Below are positions 42,764 to 51,272 of a stretch of 64,000 bases of DNA, in pieces. The DNA comes from Pedobacter cryoconitis. Its GTDB lineage: Bacteria > Bacteroidota > Bacteroidia > Sphingobacteriales > Sphingobacteriaceae. The notes under the pieces were generated by a model that saw only the letters and a list, made by a program, of their open reading frames with translations, had not been told where the DNA came from and searched no databases. The translations under genes were made by a program, and so were the position numbers. Numbering within the stretch: the first letter of the stretch is position 1; each line of letters begins with the position of its first letter. The stretch spans positions 447,517 to 511,516 of the forward strand of contig NZ_QLLR01000002.1 of NCBI RefSeq assembly GCF_003259615.1, given 5' to 3'.

Positions 42764-44032
42764 ATGAAAACTAACCTTAGCGAAAAGTCACTTCCCTTCC
42801 GTGTTGGCAAGTGGCTTCCCTCCGATCAGACTATCCTTGAAAAATGGCTAGGTGACCTTATTACAGAAGTAGAAAAGGATAAACAACCTTTGTTACCTGT
42901 AATTGAAGAATTAAAAGAACTGATAGAAGATGATCCGGAGATATTTATGTGGTTTCACGTGATGTTCTCAGAAGTACCGCGCAAACCACCTTATAATAAA
43001 AACCCTGAAGGTGGGCCTCAGGTTAGAGACTACCATTTGATGTTAAGGCTGATCAATAGAATAATGACCAAAGCACCTGAGTTTAATGAAACCGGATTGG
43101 TTGGTTTCCCAATTAATGCGATTCTGGACTGGTCTATGGGCACTACTGCCGGATATGCCGCTTTCTTAAATGAAAAGGTGAACTGGCAATTCAAAAGAAT
43201 CTTGAATGAGTGGGGTATTTTCCTATGTTCAGCAGATTCAAAATATGTATTAAGCAAAGACCCCAGGAGTGGATGGTTTGGAGCGGATGCAAAAAAAGCA
43301 ATGCCAGATTTTGATCAGGAATTTATATGTGCCCCTGCGCAACCACATCATGGGTTTAAATCATGGGATGATTTCTTTACCAGGGAATTCAGAGAAGGAC
43401 AGCGTCCGGTGGCCAGTCCACAGGATGACAACATTATTGCAAACGCCTGCGAATCTGCCCCTTACAGGATTGCAGAAAAAGTTAAAAAACATGATAAATT
43501 CTGGATTAAAGCACAGCCTTATTCCCTGGAACACATGATGGCTAATGACCCGCTGCTGGATAAATTTGTTGGAGGAACGATATACCAGGCCTTTTTAAGT
43601 GCTTTAAGTTATCACCGCTGGCATAGTCCGGTAAGCGGAAAAATAGTAAAAGCATATGTAGTAGACGGCACCTATTATGCCGAAGCACAATCAGAAGGTT
43701 ATGACCCATCAGGTCCGAATGAATCTCAGGGTTATATCACAGAACTTGCCACCAGGGCATTGATCTTTATTCAGGCAGATAATCCGGATATAGGCCTGAT
43801 GTGTATTATGCCAGTTGGGATGGCAGAAGTCTCTTCTTGTCAGATTACGGTTTATGAAGGTCAGCATGTTAAAAAAGGTGAGCAGCTCGGAATGTTCCAT
43901 TTTGGAGGATCTACACATTGTTTATTCTTTGGGCCGCAGGTAAAAATTGCATTTGATATGCACGGCCAGACACCGGGGCTGAACTCCAGCAATATTCCAT
44001 TAAAATCGAAGATTGCGACGATTTCAAAATAA
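42764..44032 (+). CDS. Phosphatidylserine decarboxylase family protein
   Basis: The 422-residue protein has an N-terminal PSD-associated domain (EDDPEIFMWFHVMFSEVP) and a C-terminal decarboxylase domain. FTREFREGQRPV, YHRWHSPVSGKIV and GMFHFGGSTHCLFF are the family's landmarks. Self-cleavage before the Ser of GGST (about residue 381) should give the pyruvoyl cofactor. This long, soluble type without a membrane helix is related to enzymes that decarboxylate amino acids such as tryptophan as well as phosphatidylserine, so the substrate is open. It is a single gene with a repeated sequence in its leader and a terminator. Confidence 0.88.
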   Translation: MKTNLSEKSLPFRVGKWLPSDQTILEKWLGDLITEVEKDKQPLLPVIEELKELIEDDPEIFMWFHVMFSEVPRKPPYNKNPEGGPQVRDYHLMLRLINRIMTKAPEFNETGLVGFPINAILDWSMGTTAGYAAFLNEKVNWQFKRILNEWGIFLCSADSKYVLSKDPRSGWFGADAKKAMPDFDQEFICAPAQPHHGFKSWDDFFTREFREGQRPVASPQDDNIIANACESAPYRIAEKVKKHDKFWIKAQPYSLEHMMANDPLLDKFVGGTIYQAFLSALSYHRWHSPVSGKIVKAYVVDGTYYAEAQSEGYDPSGPNESQGYITELATRALIFIQADNPDIGLMCIMPVGMAEVSSCQITVYEGQHVKKGEQLGMFHFGGSTHCLFFGPQVKIAFDMHGQTPGLNSSNIPLKSKIATISK

Positions 44033-44098
44033 AATCAATCCGGGAGCCGCTAACCTCCTGAAAAAATAAATCAGTTATCTATCCACACATCAATTGAT

Positions 44099-44130
44099 AG
44101 CTGGGGCTAATAGTATTAGCTCCAGCTTTA
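44099..44130 (+). terminator. Terminator hairpin after the PSD-family gene
   Basis: AGCTGGGGCTAAT (44099-44111) pairs with ATTAGCTCCAGCT (44115-44127) over 13 positions with one wobble and a 3-base loop, followed by TTT. Confidence 0.75.
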
Positions 44131-44262
44131 TGAGCATTCAATAATAATGTTATTGTCAACATCTGATTTCAATAGTCATAATTTCAGATTTAGGGTTATA
44201 TTGAGCATAAAGACCCTATTTAATAAAACAGGGCAATCATTAATTTTATTAAAACCCTTTTT

Positions 44263-44934
44263 ATGAAGTTTGAAGCGATTGAATTATTGAGCAATAATAT
44301 TATAGAAACCGAGCAGTTTTACAACAACATACTTGACATTAAAACTAACTCCAAAAATGAGAATGAAGTATCTTTTCTGATTGGGACGACAAAAGTATCC
44401 TTCCAAAAATCAGCTATTGAAAATCCTAATTATCACCTGGCATTTGACATCCCGAACAATAAGCTGGAAGAAGCTTTTAAATGGCTTGAGCAAAGGACAA
44501 CAATATTACCAGTAACGGATGACAGCCAGTTTTCCTCTTTTGAGGCCTGGAACGCGAAATCATTCTATTTTTATGATAACAATGGAAATCTGCTTGAATT
44601 GATCTGCCGTTTTGATGCTGATAATCAATCTGATGCTGCATTTGATAGTAGTTCAATATTATTTGTCAGCGAAATTGGTATTGTGACCAGCGATGTGCTC
44701 ACAACAGCAACCGGATTAATTAGTCAATATGGACTTGAATACTATGCAAAACAACCTAAAACAGAAAATTTCGCAGTTATTGGTGATGAAACCGGATTGC
44801 TGATTTTAGTTACACCAGACAGGAACTGGTTCCCGACAGCTAAAAAAGCACAAGCATTCGAAGCCAGAGTTCAATTGAGCACAGCAGATCGCGCACAGCA
44901 GGAATTACATATCAAAAACCAGCTGGATAAATAG
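44263..44934 (+). CDS. VOC (glyoxalase/dioxygenase fold) family protein
   Basis: The 223-residue protein has the beta-alpha-beta-beta-beta start of the VOC fold (FEAIELLSNNIIETEQFYNN), LAFDIPNNKLEEAFKWLE and FYFYDNNGNLLELICRF, where the Glu of LLELI is the usual metal ligand. A second, more divergent unit follows (VSEIGIVTSDVLTTATGL, AVIGDETGLLILV). VOC proteins bind a divalent metal and act as lyases, dioxygenases or resistance proteins. The reaction here is unknown. It is cytoplasmic and monocistronic. Confidence 0.85.
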   Translation: MKFEAIELLSNNIIETEQFYNNILDIKTNSKNENEVSFLIGTTKVSFQKSAIENPNYHLAFDIPNNKLEEAFKWLEQRTTILPVTDDSQFSSFEAWNAKSFYFYDNNGNLLELICRFDADNQSDAAFDSSSILFVSEIGIVTSDVLTTATGLISQYGLEYYAKQPKTENFAVIGDETGLLILVTPDRNWFPTAKKAQAFEARVQLSTADRAQQELHIKNQLDK

Positions 44935-45285
44935 TACTAAGCCAGCCAGAAAAGAATGGCATTACCTTTAAAACCAATGCCATTCTTTTTTAAGAACTAA
45001 TACCATTACTTTCAATATATAATGCCGTTTTTTTAAATACTTAATACCATTGTTTACATAAAACTATATTCTCTCCCCACCCTCCAATTTAAGTTTGACA
45101 ACAAACTTCTTCCCCAGGTTCTTCGTAAAATCAAAATAGTTTAATATAATTAACTAATAAATTTAATTATCTAAAAACCTATCGCATTTTTAACTACATT
45201 CACTTAAAGTTTATTTAGTTAACCAATAAATCTATTCAAACAGAAATCTATTCTGAAATCATATTAATATTAAACATATTACCTC
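44935..45285. other. Intergenic region with terminator and promoter-type AT-rich DNA
   Basis: The left part holds the VOC gene terminator (44951-44990). The words AATACCATT or AATGCCATT recur around it. The rest is very AT-rich and should hold the promoter of the lyase-like gene. No coding frame is seen. Confidence 0.5.
44951..44990 (+). terminator. Rho-independent terminator
   Basis: AAAGAATGGCATT (44951-44963) and AATGCCATTCTTT (44976-44988) form a perfect 13-bp stem with a T-run at the end, just after the VOC gene stop. Confidence 0.85.
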
Positions 45286-46071
45286 ATGAGAAAAACAAGA
45301 ATTACTGTAATTACACTAGCCTTAGGGACTGCTTTTTTACTGACGAATTGTAAAAAACAAGCAGAGGGTACTAACGTGAATCAAGACTTGAACAATTCCA
45401 CAGCGCAAGTCAGTACTGTTAATCCGCTGGCTGTATTATTTAATGGCGATGCAGTCAATGGCAGCAGCAAGGTATGGAAAGAGATTAATGTAGAACAAGA
45501 TGGCTCGGTAACCACAGTTAATGACGAAACCGGAACACTGGCCTGGAACTTTTTAAAACCTATAGGCAGCCATCGCGCTGAAGGTCATGGAGCAAAAAAC
45601 TATCAGGCTGCAGAAGGTTCTGACATTTATATCGGCTGGACCAGCAAAATATATATGCCGGTTTCTTTAAAAACAGAAGCCATATTTCAATGGAAAGCTT
45701 ATCCTACGAAAACTGCAAAAGCGAATCACCCTTTAATGCTCCGTACGCTTAATGGCAGATTGGAATTACAGCATTTTGATAAAAATCATACTGCAACAGT
45801 TCCCTGGTCTGTAGCACTGACTACAGGAACCTGGCAGCAATTTGTGATCCGTATAAAAGTATCCGAAGATGCGGCTGTTGGTTTTATAGAATTCTGGTAC
45901 AACGGTGTTCAGCAGACTTTTTCAAACGGAAATAAAAGATTAGCATGCAGAACGCTGGATAGTGATTTCTGCGATCCGAAATGGGGAGTATATGGCGGCG
46001 ATACTGCAAAGGTTACCCATATAGTGAAGAAAATACGTATTGCTTCTACCTATTCAGATGCAGCCCAATAA
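45286..46071 (+). CDS. Polysaccharide-lyase-like lipoprotein (jelly-roll)
   Basis: The 261-residue protein has a lipoprotein signal (LGTAFLLTNCKKQ; Cys ~22). The mature part is a beta-jelly-roll with RAEGHGAKNYQAAEGSD, FQWKAYPTK, W-Q-Q-F-V-I-R-I-K-V and WGVYGGDTA near the end, like the heparin-lyase/glucuronan-lyase group (PF14099 type). Such lyases cleave uronic-acid-containing polysaccharides by beta-elimination. The exact substrate cannot be assigned, and a binding-only role is possible. It is probably anchored in the outer membrane. A GntR-type regulator lies convergent on the other side of a terminator. Confidence 0.75.
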   Translation: MRKTRITVITLALGTAFLLTNCKKQAEGTNVNQDLNNSTAQVSTVNPLAVLFNGDAVNGSSKVWKEINVEQDGSVTTVNDETGTLAWNFLKPIGSHRAEGHGAKNYQAAEGSDIYIGWTSKIYMPVSLKTEAIFQWKAYPTKTAKANHPLMLRTLNGRLELQHFDKNHTATVPWSVALTTGTWQQFVIRIKVSEDAAVGFIEFWYNGVQQTFSNGNKRLACRTLDSDFCDPKWGVYGGDTAKVTHIVKKIRIASTYSDAAQ

Positions 46072-46103
46072 CAGTTTCTATTTTAATAATAGCCAATTCT
46101 CTA

Positions 46104-46168
46104 ATTCAATACTAACCAACCCACTATTAAAGAAATTCAATACCAACTAATCCACTGTTACCAAAGAA
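46104..46168. repeat. Imperfect tandem duplication (~32 bp x 2)
   Basis: ATTCAATACTAACCAACCCA (46104-46123) with its tail CTATTAAAGAA recurs as ATTCAATACCAACTAATCCA (46135-46154) with tail CTGTTACCAAAGAA. A weaker third start follows at 46169. It lies between the lyase-like gene and its terminator. Confidence 0.55.
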
Positions 46169-46192
46169 ATTCACAACCACCAATTTAACCGG

Positions 46193-46220
46193 GCCTGCTA
46201 TCATTTTAGCAGGCTTTTTT
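46193..46220 (+). terminator. Rho-independent terminator
   Basis: GCCTGCTA (46193-46200) and TAGCAGGC (46207-46214) with a 6-base loop and a following run of six T. It ends the lyase-like gene transcript. Confidence 0.85.
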
Positions 46221-46228
46221 GAACCATC

Positions 46229-46882
46229 TTAATAATTATTATCCAGTATCTTTTGAAGAACCGATTGTGACTGACTCAGCTTTTTACCCTTAATTGCCTT
46301 AAACAACTGCTCATGCAAATGATGATTCATCGCAAAACGACTGATCCCCTGCTTCTCTCTTGCTGCAAAGAAATTACGCATGATCAGTGTAAAACTATAA
46401 TATAAATCAGACAATACAGGATTTAAAGAAGCCTGGGCAATGGCTGTATGAAAAGCAATATCTGCATCCGCACAACTTTGAGGATCTTCAGCTTCAATAG
46501 CCGACTTCCGGTTTCCCAAAGCCAGTTCAATCTCTTGAAGCTGCTCTTCAGTACGGTTCTGTGTTGCCAGTTTTACAATTTCTTTTTCCAGCAGCCCCCT
46601 TACCGCATTTACATCTTCAAAATCAGCGCGTCTTAACCGCTGCTCGATACTGACTTCCTGAAAACTTGTATTCACAAAAGTACCCGATCCCTGCTGTACC
46701 TTCAGAATTCCTGAAATTGCCAGCGTCTTAATCGCTTCCCTGACACTGGAACGGCCTACGCCATATAATTTCATTAGCTCAGGTTCAGCAGGTATTTTTT
46801 CACCCGCTTTATATTTCCCCTGAGAAATATCCTCTTTGATCAGGTTAATTACTTTCTCGTAAAGTTTGATGGAGTTGCTCAA
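46229..46882 (-). CDS. GntR/FadR family regulator, likely of the oxalate decarboxylase gene
   Basis: The winged-helix domain (IKLYEKVINLIKEDIS, IPAEPELMKLYGVGRSSVREA, LKVQQGSGTFV) is followed by an all-helical FadR-type effector domain (LRRADFEDVNAVRGLLEKEI, ADADIAFHTAIAQAS, NHHLHEQLFKAI), whose His and Asp positions suit a metal-bound carboxylate ligand. I start at TTG 46882, because a more upstream TTG (46921) lies before the -7 box TATGTTTG (minus strand, 46899-46906). No ATG is available near the domain start. An operator overlaps that box. The divergent oxalate decarboxylase gene is the likely target. Confidence 0.85.
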   Translation of the reverse strand: MSNSIKLYEKVINLIKEDISQGKYKAGEKIPAEPELMKLYGVGRSSVREAIKTLAISGILKVQQGSGTFVNTSFQEVSIEQRLRRADFEDVNAVRGLLEKEIVKLATQNRTEEQLQEIELALGNRKSAIEAEDPQSCADADIAFHTAIAQASLNPVLSDLYYSFTLIMRNFFAAREKQGISRFAMNHHLHEQLFKAIKGKKLSQSQSVLQKILDNNY

Positions 46883-46898
46883 AATGATTGCTTTGTCA

Positions 46899-46914
46899 CA
46901 AACATACGATGTTT
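46899..46914. promoter_or_regulatory. GntR-side operator overlapping the -7 box
   Basis: AAACAT-ACG-ATGTTT (46900-46914) overlaps the minus-strand -7 box TATGTTTG (46899-46906). A half site AAACAT follows at 46920. The same word occurs twice before the divergent gene, so autorepression is likely. Confidence 0.65.
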
Positions 46915-47021
46915 CTTTCAAACATCACACACTTCGCTCCTATTTTCACCCCGAATTAGGCTATAAAATTAGCATTGCACCGCAAATCAGCGTTTACCAT
47001 GGTCATCAAAGCTTTCGTCAC

Positions 47022-47055
47022 AAACATATGATGTTAAATCAAACATATGATGTTT
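47022..47055. promoter_or_regulatory. Two operators before the oxalate decarboxylase gene
   Basis: AAACATATGATGTTA (47022-47036) and AAACATATGATGTTT (47041-47055) are copies of the inverted repeat seen at 46900-46914, 19 bases apart. They lie just before the -33 region of the -7 box at 47082. Confidence 0.7.
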
Positions 47056-47081
47056 TATTTTAAATTACCATTTATGGATTA

Positions 47082-47089
47082 TATATTTG
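47082..47089 (+). promoter_or_regulatory. -7 promoter box of the oxalate decarboxylase gene
   Basis: TATATTTG fits TAnnTTTG and is followed by C. The in-frame TTG at 47087 is part of this box, which places the translation start at ATG 47111. Confidence 0.6.
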
Positions 47090-47110
47090 CTTCATATTAA
47101 TCTAAAAATT

Positions 47111-48286
47111 ATGGCAACTACAAGACGCGGATTCATTTCCGCAGCATCTTTATCCACCTTTGGTTTGGTAACAGCTGCAACAAGCCTGAATTTATTAATC
47201 CCTCAAAAGGCTGATGCAGCAGTAAAATCACCGGTAAAAAAAGGACCAGAAGGTCCGCAGGCAGAATTGGAAGATTTTGTTTATGACATTGAAAATGGAA
47301 GTACAGGCTGGACAGGCACTGGTGGAACTGCCAAAGAAGCCACTGTCGAAGAATTTCCAGTTTCACAAAGTATAGCAGCTGTAATTATGCGGCTAAATCC
47401 GGGTAGCTTCCGTGAATTGCACTGGCACTCCATTGCAGCAGAATGGGCCTATATTTTAGAAGGGAAAGTACGTACAACAGTAGTCTCCCCTGACGGGACA
47501 ACATCAACCGATGACTTTGAAAAAGGTGACATCTGGTATTTCCCTAAAGGCCATGGACACTGTTTACAATGTTTAGGAGACGAGCATTGCTTATTCTTAC
47601 TGGGTTTTGACAATGGTCATTTCTCTGAATCCGGAACCTTTAGCTCCACAGATTGGATCAGTCATATTTCCCCGGAAATCATGGCCCATAACTCAGGACT
47701 GTCAGCAAGTACATTTGCGGCTTTCCCTCACAAAGAACTTTACATCGGTACCGGAAAAATAGCTACAGCACCAAGACCACAAAACTTAGATCCGAACATC
47801 CCAACCAGCAGCTCTGCCCATAAGTTCCGCATGGAAAAGGATGGCGTATTTCAACAGTTTGCAGGCGGTTTTACCAGGAAAGTTTCTTCCAGAGAATTCC
47901 CTATTCAAACCACATTAACTGCATTACGCATGGATATTGAACCAGGAGCGATCCGCGAACTTCACTGGCACCCAAATGCTGATGAATGGCAATATGTAAT
48001 GAGCGGAAAAGGAAACCTGAGTATTTTCGGTTCACATGGGCGCGTAAAAACAATGGCCTATAAAAAAGGGATGGTATCCTTCATTAAACAAGGTTACGGC
48101 CATTATATAGAAAATACAGGTACAGAGACGCTTAAATTGATTATACTTTTTAATGCGCCAGAATACCAGGAAATTTCACTGAATGATTGGTTAAGTGCAA
48201 ATCCGGCACAGCTTGTGCAAGATCATTTTGGTATCACACCAGCACAAACCGCTACATTAGCGCATCATAAAAAAGGAATTTTTTAA
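47111..48286 (+). CDS. Bicupin oxalate decarboxylase, Tat-type signal
   Basis: From ATG 47111 the protein begins MATTRRGFISAASLSTFGLV, a twin-arginine signal, so the folded metalloenzyme is exported. Two cupin domains carry the manganese ligands LHWHSIAAEWAYILEGK and LHWHPNADEWQYVMSGK (His-x-His, Glu), with later His in GHGHCLQCL and GYGHYIEN. The lid after the first cupin reads FSESGTFSSTDW. Its Glu corresponds to the catalytic Glu of the S-E-N-S-T lid in oxalate decarboxylase, which argues against a pure oxidase. The reaction is oxalate to formate and carbon dioxide. Three operator copies in the divergent region point to control by the GntR protein. Confidence 0.9.
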   Translation: MATTRRGFISAASLSTFGLVTAATSLNLLIPQKADAAVKSPVKKGPEGPQAELEDFVYDIENGSTGWTGTGGTAKEATVEEFPVSQSIAAVIMRLNPGSFRELHWHSIAAEWAYILEGKVRTTVVSPDGTTSTDDFEKGDIWYFPKGHGHCLQCLGDEHCLFLLGFDNGHFSESGTFSSTDWISHISPEIMAHNSGLSASTFAAFPHKELYIGTGKIATAPRPQNLDPNIPTSSSAHKFRMEKDGVFQQFAGGFTRKVSSREFPIQTTLTALRMDIEPGAIRELHWHPNADEWQYVMSGKGNLSIFGSHGRVKTMAYKKGMVSFIKQGYGHYIENTGTETLKLIILFNAPEYQEISLNDWLSANPAQLVQDHFGITPAQTATLAHHKKGIF

Positions 48287-48291
48287 TCAAA

Positions 48292-48320
48292 AGCCCCTGA
48301 TTTTTCACGAATCAGGGGCT
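48292..48320. terminator. Bidirectional terminator hairpin
   Basis: AGCCCCTGATT (48292-48302) and AATCAGGGGCT (48310-48320) form a perfect 11-bp stem with a 7-base loop between the converging decarboxylase and metallopeptidase genes. Confidence 0.88.
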
Positions 48321-48340
48321 CCCTTTACACCAGGTAATGA

Positions 48341-49933
48341 CTAAAATGCTCCCGCTTCAGACAAAGCAGCAAAAGCCTCTCCATCATAAGACGATTTCGC
48401 TATAATTTTAAAATAGCGGAAAGTCTGTTTAGCAGGCAAATTAATATATTGTGCCCCATTTACATTGGCCAGCACATAAGATCCCGCCGGAACAAAACTT
48501 GAACCATCCGTGCTATACTGAATTTCAAACCCCTTAATAGCTCTTTGCAGGCCATTTCTTTGTGTAAGACTAATCCCGGTTACTTGTTTAGCAACAGCCA
48601 TATCTATGGTAAACGAATGCGGATAAGCAGCAGTCGTACCTGAATATTGTGAATGCCAATAAGTATTGATCACACCATCAATCAGATTCGCAGCTTTACC
48701 ATCTTCTTCAGCAGTCTCTTGTGAACTTACATTCAATACGTTCCAGCCAGTTTTGCTAAACTCATCCCTGCTACTGAAGTTCAGTACCGGAATACCATTT
48801 ACAAACTCATAATTATAAATTGTTTCCGTGACATTCCCATTCTCGTGAACTAGTTTAACTTTCAACTCATAAGGGTTACCATCTTTGTATTTAAGCTCCG
48901 AAATTGGCATTTCCACGTAAAAACTATCTACCCCTATCGCTTTAGATTCCCAGGTAGTAGCGTTATAGTCCTTATTTACGCCAATCCCTTCATTGTTTAC
49001 ATTCGGATCATTATAATAAACCACACTGTTTACCTTTACATCTGAAGTAAACCGGCCGGAAACCACAATTGCCGATTTCGAAGGATCATAATTCGCATGA
49101 ATTTTACTAATTGAAGCCTTAACAGCCCCGTAAGAAGCCTTATCACCTTTATTAAAAACTTGATTTACATTTAATATTGCGGCATCTGCAGCAGTTAAAA
49201 ACGTTGGGGAAATCCCTAACGTACCATTACCGGCCCACATTAATGCCATTCCAAGGGTTGCATTTTCTGATACTTTCTGACAGTTATGCGGTAAATTCAA
49301 ACCATGTCCTAATTCGTGCATCATTCCACCAAACCAAACACTGAAACGTTTACCATCTGCATCCGTTTTACCCAGATTTTTAATATCCATACCTTCATAA
49401 TCAAGTGCATAACACCACTTTCCAGTCCCATAAAATGGTCCGCCGCTTGGTGTCCCATCTGCTTTGAATTCATAACGCGGTATAATGACCAAAGTATGTG
49501 CACTGGTATTTTCTGCCGGATGCGCGGTGAAATAAGCATTAATCTCTTGTGCAACAGCGCCATTTCCACCAGAATAAGGATAGCTGCTTTTTGGTTTGAT
49601 TCCCCTGATCACCGTAATTTTCACTCCTTTGGCCGGGCTAGTGAACAAGCCAAAAGTTTTATCTGCATACCCGTTACGGGCCATTTCATCTTTATAGAAT
49701 TTCTGTCCCCAAAGCATCAGGTCACTTAAACGTTTCTGGTATCCTGGCAGGGTATCTAAATCATTCGGTATAAAATAGACCAGGTTAAGGTTGTGGATAT
49801 GATCACTGCTATAACCATCAACAGTAGTGACCACATCTACCGGCGCAGTACCACCACCTGAAGGGTCTAATACTTTTTTACAAGCCATGAAGCTGATCAG
49901 TACCGGAATTAATAATAATAGTTTTCTTTTCAT
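48341..49933 (-). CDS. Secreted metzincin-like zinc metallopeptidase lipoprotein with discoidin domain
   Basis: The 530-residue protein has a lipoprotein signal (PVLISFMACKK). The zinc site at about residue 206, HELGHGLNLPHN, is the extended metzincin motif HExxHxxxxxH. Residues ~270-375 form a beta domain. The C-terminal ~130 residues are an F5/8-type-C (discoidin-like) domain (AANLIDGVINTYWHSQYSG, GFEIQYSTDGSSFVPAGSY). It should be an outer-membrane or surface peptidase, possibly acting on glycoproteins or mucin-like targets. Palindromes of the AAACGTTT type lie upstream (50034 and 50229). The protein at 56980-57972 is another zincin-like lipoprotein with a similar upstream palindrome. Confidence 0.85.
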   Translation of the reverse strand: MKRKLLLLIPVLISFMACKKVLDPSGGGTAPVDVVTTVDGYSSDHIHNLNLVYFIPNDLDTLPGYQKRLSDLMLWGQKFYKDEMARNGYADKTFGLFTSPAKGVKITVIRGIKPKSSYPYSGGNGAVAQEINAYFTAHPAENTSAHTLVIIPRYEFKADGTPSGGPFYGTGKWCYALDYEGMDIKNLGKTDADGKRFSVWFGGMMHELGHGLNLPHNCQKVSENATLGMALMWAGNGTLGISPTFLTAADAAILNVNQVFNKGDKASYGAVKASISKIHANYDPSKSAIVVSGRFTSDVKVNSVVYYNDPNVNNEGIGVNKDYNATTWESKAIGVDSFYVEMPISELKYKDGNPYELKVKLVHENGNVTETIYNYEFVNGIPVLNFSSRDEFSKTGWNVLNVSSQETAEEDGKAANLIDGVINTYWHSQYSGTTAAYPHSFTIDMAVAKQVTGISLTQRNGLQRAIKGFEIQYSTDGSSFVPAGSYVLANVNGAQYINLPAKQTFRYFKIIAKSSYDGEAFAALSEAGAF

Positions 49934-50033
49934 AGTGTTTTTCGGTTAGGTTAAGATATTGTATTCAAGCACAATGCTTTATACAATTGTAATCTATATA
50001 TATCCGAAAAAAACAAGCCTATTAAATGATACG

Positions 50034-50238
50034 CAAACGTTTGATCTGCTGCCAGTATAATTATCAAATAATAAGTTCATTTTCACAGTTCACATTGCAA
50101 ATACCTTTTAGAATAGCTATAAGTAACAATTTACAATATAAAAAGCCGTCATCAATCGTCTTAAAACTGAGCACAATTAAACACATGGACATGTCAAAAA
50201 CATAGAACATTATCTTACAGGAGCTTATCAAACGTTTG
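50034..50238. promoter_or_regulatory. Pair of CAAACGTTTG operator-like palindromes
   Basis: CGCAAACGTTTGAT occurs at 50032-50045 and, on the other strand, at 50227-50240. The palindromic cores CAAACGTTTG are at 50034-50043 and 50229-50238. They lie 101 and 296 bases before the metallopeptidase start. LacI-type regulators bind words of this kind. The rest of the 334-base gap shows nothing else. Confidence 0.55.
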
Positions 50239-50267
50239 CGCGAAAATTATTCCCAGAATTTCATATC

Positions 50268-51200
50268 CTAAACTAAAAGCATAATTGCCCATAGCGAAAC
50301 TGAAGAAATAGCTATCCATAAGATAACCCCCTGGAGAAAAGGCTTGATTCCGACCGTTTTAATTACCTTAAATGATAAGCCGCTTCCTATCAAAAATAAG
50401 GTTAACGTTAAAGCTGTTTTAGCTGCGTTTACAAAATATGGGACAAGTGGTTTAATAAAGGGTAAATAAGTGTTTGCTAACATCGCCAGCACGAACAATC
50501 CTATGAAATAGGGTATTTTAACTTTCTTTTGATCACTTTTAAAGATAAAGGCAGTACCAAACGCTACCGGAATAATCCACAAAGCCCTCGCCAGTTTTAC
50601 AGTGGTTGCAATTTGTAAAGCTTGCTCTCCATATTTACTGGCTGCCCCAACTACAGAGCTCGTATCATGGATGGCTATGGCACACCAGATCCCAAACTGA
50701 CTTTGCGATAAGTTTAAAGCATGCCCTATCCCCGGAAATATAAATAAGGCGACAGAATTCAGAATAAATACGATTCCCAGTGCTGCAGAAATTTCTTTCT
50801 CACCAGCTTTCATCACTGGAGATAAGGCTGCAATTGCACTTCCTCCGCAAATAGCTGTACCAGCAGAGATTAAAAAAGAGGTTTTACGTTCGGTCTTAAA
50901 AGCTTTACCCAGGATAAATCCTAATGCGAGTACGCCGAAAATTGAAACGACTGTAAACAAAAAACCTTCCCGGCCAGCACTCAGTGCAAAGGATAGGTTC
51001 ATGCCAAATCCCAGTCCGATTACCGCTAGTTTTAAAAGCCAGTTAGTTGCAACCGCATTAAACCCGGCAAAGGGATGATCCATCAGCTGAGCAACGAACA
51101 GTCCAAGCAAAAGGGCCAAAGGGGGTGACATTAAAGGTAACAGACAAAATAGTGCGGCAACAATAAATATAATTTTACGGGTATTTAAACTCAATTGCAT
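50268..51200 (-). CDS. YeiH/UPF0324 family putative sulfate exporter
   Basis: The 310-residue integral membrane protein has about 9-10 segments. Family landmarks are ATNWLLKLAVIGLGFGMNLS, SAGTAICGGSAIAALSPVM and AIHDTSSVVGAASKYGEQAL. The GTAICGGSAI and H-D-T-S-S-V-V-G-A stretches are strongly conserved in this family, which is annotated as putative sulfate or sulfur-compound exporter without firm biochemistry. It lies 72 bases after a LysR-type regulator on the same strand, an arrangement like the yeiE/yeiH pair of enterobacteria, where the order is divergent. Confidence 0.9.
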   Translation of the reverse strand: MQLSLNTRKIIFIVAALFCLLPLMSPPLALLLGLFVAQLMDHPFAGFNAVATNWLLKLAVIGLGFGMNLSFALSAGREGFLFTVVSIFGVLALGFILGKAFKTERKTSFLISAGTAICGGSAIAALSPVMKAGEKEISAALGIVFILNSVALFIFPGIGHALNLSQSQFGIWCAIAIHDTSSVVGAASKYGEQALQIATTVKLARALWIIPVAFGTAFIFKSDQKKVKIPYFIGLFVLAMLANTYLPFIKPLVPYFVNAAKTALTLTLFLIGSGLSFKVIKTVGIKPFLQGVILWIAISSVSLWAIMLLV

Positions 51201-51272
51201 AATCTTTGTTATTTATAGCACAAAGATGCCACTAATGGCCCCGCAGGTCAAATTGCGAAAATTAATCTGCCA

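Noticed and set aside
46866..47063. 65-codon plus-strand frame spanning the GntR/oxalate decarboxylase intergenic region
   Set aside because: Its repeated NQTYDVLF-like words come from the operator copies rather than from a protein.
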